Part shown: piece after piece, positions 60,301-64,000 of the stretch
Position numbering within the stretch: the stretch's first letter is position 1
How the letters are laid out: each line of letters starts with the position of its first letter
Assembly: GCA_035222895.1 (NCBI GenBank)
Contig: JAVYIG010006538.1
Location: 1-64,000 of the forward strand
DNA length: 64,000 nucleotides
DNA from: Strongylocentrotus droebachiensis
Taxonomy: Eukaryota; Echinodermata; Echinoidea; Camarodonta; Strongylocentrotidae
Reading direction: 5' to 3'
Program-made: the position numbers and the translations under genes
The notes under the pieces: generated by a model
What the model was told of the DNA's origin: nothing
Database searches by the model: none
The model's input: only the letters and a program-made list of their open reading frames with translations

Positions 60301-62285
60301 GTGTGCAATAATTCTATATGTAACAGTCAGTGTAAAGCAAAACATTTCCAAAAAATTAGAGTGTAAAATTCATGTCGTTTCATTGCTCATTTTCCTTTGT
60401 AATTTCTTGTTTTGAATACAGTATTCAGAAACAGCATGCGCTGGTGAAGAATGAGAATGGCGATATCTCCATCAAGCCAGCGACAGCGGGGGCAAAGGTC
60501 AAAATCAACGGTATGCCTCTTGTAGGGGAGAGGATCCTGTCCCATCTTGACAGAGTCATGTTCGGTAAGTTATCCCTAGCCAGAGTTTGAAGTTTGTTTG
60601 GATTAGAACATCAGATTTAGCAGACAGATAGCTTCAGATCATTAAAATGTTACTCGGCAATTAGTCTGCTATGTCACAAAAGGTATTATTACCATAAATG
60701 AAAGTGTAATTAAAACTTGTTGTGTAGTAGGTCTAATGTATACTTTCATACTATCATAAAACTATAATAATGTACAAAATATAGATTCTATGATGGAAGC
60801 ATATTATGATGGAAGGAAGCATATGGCTTCCATGTTGAAGTTGGTACTTTTAAAGGGTTGGTGGGGGGGGGAATACTTTTATCTTTAGTGTTTTAAAAAG
60901 TGATTTTGTTGTATAACAAACATCTCACAGAATGTTTCAGGTGAAAAGCTATGTTTCTAGACTGAATATTGAAGCAAATTGTTAGCTTTTGTCACTGTGT
61001 GTCTCATTATCTTTCTTTTTATCATGTCCTTAGGTTCTAATCATCTGTACATCTTCAAGAACCCCTTAAAGCCTCAGCCTGGAGAGGGATCCCCAGCTAC
61101 TGTTGATTGGGATTTTGCTCAGAAGGAGCTGGCTCAGGCTAAAGGGTTCAACACAAACACCAGTGGACTCAACAAAGGTACAGAGTACTTCCTCATAATC
61201 ATGATTAAGTTTTAAAAGTATAACACAGCAATAATTTGAGAGAAAACCTGGGAGACATGCATGAAATTGAGTTTAAATTGTTAAAGTGGTTCAATAAAAG
61301 AAAACTGGAAATATATAGATTAAAAAAGGGACATGTGTAAATGTGGGAAATTATTTGGCATTCATGTTGCCTGACTAGATATATACCGGTAATTAAGTTG
61401 AATTTTCCATTTGTTAAGAGAAACAGAGTTTTGTTGGCATGCATTGGTTTATATATCACTTATTATCATGTTCTTCCTTATAAGTAATGTGCAAATTTCT
61501 TGACTTATATTGTAAAATGTTCTATTCGAGTGTAATATAATGCAATTTGTAATGATAAACAAGTTATGTTATCTCTTACATTATTTGTGCATCTATTTTT
61601 TTAGACCAACAAAGGGCCCAGGACCAGATCCTGGAACTGCTTCCCATGGTGAATGAAGTGAATGCTGTGAATGAAGAACTCAATAAGCACAAGAACTTTG
61701 AGATCGTGCTCATTAGCGGGGCTGCACAAGATGGTCCTAACAAAGAAACAAAGTAAGCATGGCAGGAAACCGTTTCTACTCTGCCTCTATCAAATCCGAT
61801 TTGATAATGGGATATTAGACTTGCAAGAAAAATAGTGAATGGACAGAGTGCTTTCTAAATGTGGTTACAATGGCATCAGTTTCATGTAATTTACATTATA
61901 TTGCACTAATGATTGTTGAATCTTATGATCAGAAGCATGTATACGCATCCTACAATATGATAATATGATAATAGTGTGACATAGATGAAAGGGTCTCGTC
62001 AGAATGAAAATGATAAGGCTGCCAAATACAACCAAATTGTAGTACACTATGTTATATAATCATGGACAACTAGCATATATGATTATACAAATTGATGTGT
62101 GATGCTAAAGGGAAATATTCAACCTCCCGCCAATGTTTCAACATGCATTTTATATTAAACTTGCTTATATTTGTATCCTTATTTGTTTTGTCGCCAGGGT
62201 TATGGTGAAGATGACAAGTCTTCTTAATGGTAATGAATGGCTCTGGGAGAGAGGCAAATTCATCAACAGAAGATATGTTATCCAG
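39282..62285 (+). CDS. KIF28: Kinesin-3 family motor (KIF28/KLP-6-like), 5' 678 codons
   Basis: Microtubule plus-end motor of the kinesin-3 family. Nineteen exons with AG/GT borders join in phase from ATG at 39282 (purine at -3). Visible order: motor domain (about residues 7-370) starting [14 protein letters not shown]-loop GQTGSGKS at 110-117, switch I NATSSRAH at 223-230, switch II DLAGSE at 259-264, [17 protein letters not shown], and [20 protein letters not shown] before a short coiled coil ([18 protein letters not shown]). An FHA domain follows at about 470-563 ([23 protein letters not shown]), then the family's [15 protein letters not shown] and [18 protein letters not shown]. The motor resembles KIF1 but lacks its lysine-rich K-loop insert; the tail fits KIF28/KLP-6, known from ciliated neurons in nematodes. 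The gene continues past 64000. Confidence 0.88.
39371..39398. repeat. (GAGCT)n microsatellite
   Basis: About five pentamer copies agctg just inside kinesin intron 1, followed by a short GA run. Confidence 0.85.
39864..39902 (+). CDS. KIF28: Kinesin exon 2: beta-1 strand
   Basis: 39 nt between tgtacag and gtaagg. [12 protein letters not shown] is the kinesin-3 signature at the motor N-terminus; the Arg codon is split across the junction. Confidence 0.92.
39926..40046. mobile_element. Putative MITE with GTTTC-type ends
   Basis: ggggtcgtttctcagaacc at the left and ggtttcaagaaacgggcccc at the right form an imperfect inverted repeat around about 120 bp, in kinesin intron 2. Confidence 0.55.
40547..40623 (+). 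CDS. KIF28: Kinesin exon 3
   Basis: 77 nt between tttttttcag and gtaagt. [20 protein letters not shown] corresponds to the first hairpin region of kinesin-3 motors. Confidence 0.9.
40624..42284 (+). other. Kinesin introns 3 and 4, nothing notable
   Basis: AT-rich. The only coding piece is the 17-nt exon at 41221. No repeat recognised. Confidence 0.5.
41221..41237 (+). CDS. KIF28: Kinesin exon 4: 17-nt microexon
   Basis: ag gat gaa ccc aga tct between tctttgcag and gtaagt, giving KDEPRS. Needed to keep frame between exons 3 and 5, and matches the KxTPKS-type position in KIF1. Confidence 0.82.
42285..42307 (+). CDS. KIF28: Kinesin exon 5: 23-nt microexon
   Basis: FTFDHSYW between tttttacag and gtaagt. 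This FxFDxSYW strand is conserved in kinesin-3; the Trp codon is split. Confidence 0.88.
43546..43739 (+). mobile_element. TTAA-flanked MITE, family 2 copy 1
   Basis: Starts TTAAAGCGGGACTGCACTA and ends ACTAGTGCAGATAGGTTTTAA. The interior (ttaattgagagctga, cctctatacagc) is shared with 54820-55008 (inverted) and 56417-56610. Confidence 0.8.
47741..47776. repeat. (GA)n tract with poly-G end
   Basis: Short GA microsatellite followed by about ten G. Confidence 0.85.
47945..47985. repeat. Decanucleotide tandem repeat
   Basis: Four perfect copies of ctatatgcat. Confidence 0.95.
48286..48631. mobile_element. TIR element (MITE) about 346 bp
   Basis: Left end AAGGCCTGTCATCATCAGC continuing with GAGTTTGCCAAAT; right end ATTTGGCAAACTC then GCTGATGATGACGGGCCTT. 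An inverted repeat of about 35 bp with few mismatches. A second phrase, atatcccgctatttgg, recurs inverted inside. No coding capacity; class unknown. Confidence 0.8.
49770..49842 (+). mobile_element. L2/CR1-like 3' tail fragment
   Basis: agcacttagagacttcattg, then tttgcgctctataaa and (ATT)n. Same tail as the minus-strand fragments at 1408 and 51834. Confidence 0.65.
49908..50032 (+). CDS. KIF28: Kinesin exon 6
   Basis: Starts with the G completing Trp, then [33 protein letters not shown] and DNAFKG. The SHDGF start and the VFxxLGxGxL helix are typical of the KIF28 group. The acceptor is ctaccaag, somewhat weak. Confidence 0.88.
50476..50554 (+). CDS. KIF28: Kinesin exon 7: P-loop
   Basis: [20 protein letters not shown] contains Walker A GQTGSGKS, which binds the ATP phosphates. 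Acceptor ttcag, donor gtgagt. Confidence 0.95.
51158..51221 (+). CDS. KIF28: Kinesin exon 8
   Basis: [20 protein letters not shown], the GIIPxxCxxLF helix alpha-2 region. Acceptor attgcag, donor gtgagt, phase 0 at its end. Confidence 0.92.
51834..51950 (-). mobile_element. L2/CR1-like 3' tail fragment, minus strand
   Basis: Minus strand reads gtaaagcgcttagagacatt, then aagcgctatataagcgg and (ATT)n. Located about 50 bp before kinesin exon 9. Confidence 0.7.
52000..52186 (+). CDS. KIF28: Kinesin exon 9
   Basis: [20 protein letters not shown], then [19 protein letters not shown] and [23 protein letters not shown] is a universal kinesin motif. The frame stays open far into the intron, but the gtaaag donor at 52187 is required for phase with exon 10. 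Confidence 0.93.
53082..53142. repeat. Hairpin element built on GAGCCAGAAGGGC
   Basis: gagccagaagggcatta and taacgcccttctggctc form a 13-bp perfect stem with a further paired shoulder. The same motif pair recurs at 52223-52593, at 43201-43261 and partly at 48735. Confidence 0.65.
53180..53606. mobile_element. TIR element nested in a hairpin repeat
   Basis: ttaccgtaatta then gtataaaccgc at the left; gcggtttatac then taattacggtaa at the right. 427 bp, no coding capacity. Its flanks, gagccagaaagtca and agttcatgtccttctcgctc, look like two halves of another hairpin repeat that it split. Confidence 0.7.
54367..54543. mobile_element. Tc1/mariner-like MITE
   Basis: TACAGTCGAACCTG at the left and CAGGTTTGACTGTA at the right, one mismatch, with TA target duplication. 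Inside, gaccacctgtctacaa-type phrases repeat. About 177 bp. Confidence 0.8.
54820..55008 (-). mobile_element. TTAA-flanked MITE, family 2 copy 2
   Basis: TTAAAGCCTGTCTGTACTAG to GTGTGGGGCTTTAA, inverted relative to the copies at 43546 and 56417. Ends 37 bp before kinesin exon 10, leaving a short polypyrimidine tract. Confidence 0.82.
55046..55198 (+). CDS. KIF28: Kinesin exon 10: switch I and switch II start
   Basis: [19 protein letters not shown], then TVITITFNQ and VINLVDLAG. Switch I reads SSRAH instead of the usual SSRSH. Acceptor ctcacag, donor gtaagt. Confidence 0.95.
55736..55833 (+). CDS. KIF28: Kinesin exon 11: switch II and helix alpha-4
   Basis: [20 protein letters not shown], then [12 protein letters not shown], the alpha-4 microtubule-binding helix. 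Confidence 0.95.
55834..57293 (+). other. Kinesin intron 11
   Basis: Holds TTAA MITE family 2 copy 3. Otherwise AT-rich with nothing recognised. Confidence 0.5.
56417..56610 (+). mobile_element. TTAA-flanked MITE, family 2 copy 3
   Basis: TTAAAGCCACACTGTCCTAC to ACTAGTACAGCCGGCCTTAA, with shared interior phrases cggtgcctattggtccccca and ttaattgagagctgag. Confidence 0.8.
57294..57391 (+). CDS. KIF28: Kinesin exon 12
   Basis: [20 protein letters not shown], then [12 protein letters not shown], the loop L12 and helix alpha-5 region. Only three Lys in L12, so there is no KIF1A-type K-loop. Confidence 0.95.
57410..57558. mobile_element. Putative MITE with GGTGTTTCACAAA ends
   Basis: aggtgtttcacaaagc at the left and ttttgtgaaacaccacct at the right form an inverted repeat around 150 bp in kinesin intron 12. 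Confidence 0.6.
58121..58350 (+). CDS. KIF28: Kinesin exon 13: motor end, neck and coiled coil
   Basis: [57 protein letters not shown]. Longest exon, ending in a Gly/Met/Ser-rich linker. Confidence 0.95.
58351..59647 (+). other. Kinesin introns 13 and 14
   Basis: AT-rich apart from exon 14 at 58949-59043; nothing else recognised. Confidence 0.5.
58949..59043 (+). CDS. KIF28: Kinesin exon 14
   Basis: [19 protein letters not shown], then [13 protein letters not shown]: a charged helix preceding the FHA domain. Confidence 0.9.
59648..59853 (+). CDS. KIF28: Kinesin exon 15: FHA domain first half
   Basis: Charged helix, then [20 protein letters not shown] and [20 protein letters not shown]. The Gly-Arg pair is the phosphothreonine-loop landmark of FHA domains. 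Confidence 0.92.
59911..60240. mobile_element. TTAA-flanked MITE, family 1 copy 2
   Basis: Starts TTAAAGGGATCAGGTAA and ends GTTGCCTTTAA; the right end is more worn. Shares long phrases with 9683-10067, such as ctggatttagctcatg, gaaaccggtcactcaaag and cagacactgataaca. Located in kinesin intron 15. Confidence 0.8.
60422..60564 (+). CDS. KIF28: Kinesin exon 16: FHA domain second half
   Basis: [20 protein letters not shown], then [20 protein letters not shown]. The HA and NG elements are in FHA positions. Confidence 0.92.
61034..61177 (+). CDS. KIF28: Kinesin exon 17
   Basis: [13 protein letters not shown] closes the FHA fold; [17 protein letters not shown] is the conserved helix after FHA in kinesin-3. 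Confidence 0.92.
61605..61752 (+). CDS. KIF28: Kinesin exon 18
   Basis: [20 protein letters not shown], then [17 protein letters not shown], part of the kinesin-3 tail domain. Donor gtaagc. Confidence 0.9.
62198..62285 (+). CDS. KIF28: Kinesin exon 19, last exon seen
   Basis: [20 protein letters not shown], then FINRRYVIQ, conserved tail motif. The gtaagt donor indicates further exons beyond the window; none was found in 62286-64000. Confidence 0.9.
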
Positions 62286-63077
62286 GTAAGTGGATGTCAA
62301 GAGAGAAATGAAATATTTTATTCAACAGATTTGCATATAAATCTTCTCCATTTGCACAAATCACTGGGCAAGCAAAGTCCAAGTTATATGCATGCGGTAG
62401 TTTGTGAACAAGTGGCAATGTGTGTAAGAGATATGATTGTAAAACAACAACGGAATGTATATATAGTTGTCAATGTTCCTACAATATCAGTGATTAAGAG
62501 AACTGAATGTACAACAAGACACAACATATATTAGTCTATATGTGTACAATAAAAGTGTTTATTAGTAATTTTATTTTATTTTATTTCTGCATTTTTCCAA
62601 ATATGATAACTGAATAACAAAGAACATATAAACGTAAGGTATAATACAAAATATACAAACAATTATAACTTCATGTCAAAATATTTTCATAATAACGAAA
62701 CTTAATATTTCTATAACATATTATTATAAAAAGTATTATCCGAACTATCTGTGGAAAAAGTGCAGGAGACCGCGATCATAAGCGATGGTTCATAATGATA
62801 TGAAATGTCCCAAATTGAGCAAAGAGTACTTTTATTTGACTTCCATGTTGAGGAGTTGTTTCATCCATCCATATGTAGCACCTATACTACTATGTGACAA
62901 TGAAAATGTGAAATCTTCTGCAACACTCCTTCTTCTTCTTCTTCTGATTAAGTCTGCCTCCTTCAATTGCAAACTATATGCATGTGTTTGTGTTTGAAAG
63001 CGCAATTTACATTCATTCGAGTGCTATTTACATTATAATATAGTTTTACTAAATATATTACTCATTGCGGATATAGT
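62286..63077 (+). other. Start of kinesin intron 19
   Basis: AT-rich, with a short (TTTTA)n patch near 62567. The exon 19 frame reads on until about 62534 but is intronic. Confidence 0.5.
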
Positions 63078-63246
63078 ATCGAAAATAATATCGCTAGTGA
63101 TATTCGTTTGTCTCTCGCAATGTGGTCAATAAGGAAATCTAAAAGATCACGACGTTTCGTATGCTACTGCAATACTTCGTCAGGTGATAAAAACTGTTGT
63201 AAGCAAGGGTCTTTTATACTTTACGGGAGGACCGTAAAGCGGTCTA
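63078..63246 (-). repeat. Left arm of Penelope-like element (pLTR)
   Basis: Inverted match to 63834-64000 with a two-base length difference near 63112. Contains a hammerhead motif and an 8-bp hairpin ctttacgg/ccgtaaag at 63219-63239. Confidence 0.9.
63146..63188 (-). ncRNA. Hammerhead ribozyme motif, left arm
   Basis: On the minus strand: stem I ATCAC, core CTGACGA, one unpaired A, stem II GTAT/ATAC with a 9-nt loop, GAAA, stem III reduced to palindromic ACGT, cleavage-site C, then GTGAT closing stem I. The minimal stem III suggests activity as a dimer, as reported for Penelope-type hammerheads. Predicted cut between window positions 63151 and 63150. Confidence 0.75.
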
Positions 63247-63392
63247 AAATTCGATCGATAATTGGAACAATAACGCCCAATGCCTATTGGTCGACGCACA
63301 CGGTGATCGACCAATCACCAAGGCCGCTGGTTCGGCCGCTGGTTCGGCTGATGCACCAGGCCTATTGGCCGACGCATACGGTACTCGACCAA
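63247..63392 (-). repeat. GC-rich duplicated 79-bp segment in the element's 3' region
   Basis: cctattggtcgacgcacacg at 63282 and cctattggccgacgcatacg at 63361 start two tandem copies. Each contains attggtcga facing tcgaccaat, so each could form a hairpin. Confidence 0.7.
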
Positions 63393-63833
63393 TCAACGGG
63401 CCGCTGGCTCGGGCCGTCTGCTGAATGGAATCGACCGTTGTTGGCTGGCAGGACGGCGAGTGTCATGGCGGCGTATCGTCCGCATCCAAAATTCGGGGAT
63501 ATCGATCCCGTTGTCTCTGTTGAAATTATTAGGATTGAGACGGATATTGATAGCTTCTTTTACCCTCCGTGTATACCAATGCCGTTCTTGGGAAAGGCAC
63601 TGAACCCCGTCCCAGTCTGGTTGATGCTGGTTGTCCCAAGCATGTTCGGCTACGGCTGAGTTGTCAGTTCGACGGAGTCTGACGTCCCTCTTATGCTCAG
63701 TGATTCTTTCTTTTATCGGACGGGCAGTTTCACCGATGTAGGATCTATCACATCCTTTACAAGGGATGTTGTACACAATGCCGTCCCGTCTATGTGGAGG
63801 AATTGGATCCTTGGGGCGTGTAAGTTGTTGACG
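63393..63833 (-). CDS. Penelope-like element GIY-YIG endonuclease, C-terminal fragment
   Basis: The minus-strand frame reads RQQLTRPKDPIPPHRRDG, then IVYNIPCKGCDRSYIGETAR (GIY-YIG core), ITEHKRD, AVAEHAWDNQH and EAINIRLNPNNFNRDNGIDI, all landmarks of the Penelope endonuclease that nicks target DNA for reverse transcription. No reverse transcriptase is present: the frame is cut off upstream exactly where the right arm begins. An ATG-less start (GTG at 63776) shows it is a fragment. Ends in its own stop at 63393. Not functional alone. Confidence 0.9.
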   Translation of the reverse strand, partial: RQQLTRPKDPIPPHRRDGIVYNIPCKGCDRSYIGETARPIKERITEHKRDVRLRRTDNSAVAEHAWDNQHQPDWDGVQCLSQERHWYTRRVKEAINIRLNPNNFNRDNGIDIPEFWMRTIRRHDTRRPASQQRSIPFSRRPEPAAR

Positions 63834-64000
63834 TAGACCGCTTTACGGTCCTCCCGTAAAGTATAAAAGACCCTTGCTTACAACAGTTTTTATCACCTGA
63901 CGAAGTATTGCAGTAGCATACGAAACGTCGTGATCTTTTAGATTTCCTTATTGACCACATTGCGAGACAAACGAATATCACTAGCGATATTATTTTCGAT
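63834..64000 (+). repeat. Right arm of Penelope-like element (pLTR), inverted
   Basis: Complementary to 63246-63078 up to the window edge, including the ctttacgg/ccgtaaag hairpin at 63841-63861. Confidence 0.9.
63892..63934 (+). ncRNA. Hammerhead ribozyme motif, right arm
   Basis: Plus strand: ATCAC (63892-63896), CTGACGA (63897-63903), extra A, GTAT (63905-63908), loop, ATAC (63918-63921), GAAA (63922-63925), overlapping ACGT (63925-63928), C at 63929, GTGAT (63930-63934). Identical to the left-arm motif but on the other strand. Predicted cut between 63929 and 63930. Confidence 0.75.

Larger units (their letters stand above)
60565..62197 (+). other. Kinesin introns 16 to 18
   Basis: AT-rich apart from exons 17 and 18; a poly-G run near 60862. 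Nothing else recognised. Confidence 0.5.
63078..64000 (-). mobile_element. Penelope-like retroelement fragment with inverted terminal arms
   Basis: A minus-strand GIY-YIG endonuclease frame lies between two nearly identical arms in inverted orientation, 63078-63246 and 63834-64000. Penelope-like elements are known for pseudo-LTRs in direct or inverted orientation, 5' truncation and hammerhead ribozymes in those repeats; all three traits appear here. The right arm reaches the window edge, so its outer limit is unknown. Sits in the last visible kinesin intron, antisense to it. Confidence 0.85.

Noticed and set aside
63108-63659. 183-codon plus-strand frame
   Set aside because: Antisense of the Penelope arm and endonuclease; no family resemblance in this direction.

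Overview
The window looks like nuclear DNA of an animal. It is AT-rich and carries two split genes on the + strand, with canonical GT..AG introns and very short exons. It is also full of microsatellites, non-LTR retrotransposon tails, tRNA-derived SINEs and small terminal-inverted-repeat (TIR) elements. The mix of gene families, (GA)n/(CT)n arrays, poly-G runs, TTAA-flanked MITEs and L2/CR1-type tails fits a marine invertebrate deuterostome, most likely an echinoderm such as a sea urchin. That placement is inference; nothing here names the species.

Region 1 (about 1-5640) holds no gene I recognise. It has a 47-bp tandem repeat split by an L2/CR1-like LINE tail, a tRNA-derived SINE and GA/CT microsatellites. 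Region 2 (5644-28457) is the 3' part of a calbindin/calretinin-type hexa-EF-hand gene. Eight exons encode EF-hands 2 to 5, followed by two alternative terminal exons (26243-26380 and 28326-28457). Both are in the same splice phase and each encodes a complete but different canonical EF-hand 6. EF-hand 1 and the start codon were not found. Introns carry a 5'-truncated LINE with an open reverse transcriptase frame, several MITEs and a 12-bp minisatellite of about 1.2 kb lying in the intron that splits the EF-hand 5 loop.

Region 3 (28458-39281) is intergenic and repeat-dense: a GA array, a satellite of about 95-118 bp with GC-rich palindromes, a C-rich/G-rich inverted array, a strong 58-nt hairpin and a broken C2H2 zinc-finger remnant interrupted by an A-tailed insertion. 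Region 4 (39282-62285, running off the right edge) is the 5' part of a kinesin-3 motor gene. Nineteen coding exons join in phase into 678 codons: a complete motor domain, a short coiled coil, an FHA domain and the start of the tail, closest in my judgement to KIF28/KLP-6. Its introns hold three copies of one TTAA-flanked MITE family and other TIR elements, some nested.

Region 5 (63078-64000) is a Penelope-like retroelement fragment. A minus-strand GIY-YIG endonuclease frame lies between two inverted arms of about 168 bp. Each arm carries a minimal type I hammerhead ribozyme motif, in opposite orientations. This is the most striking non-genic structure in the window.
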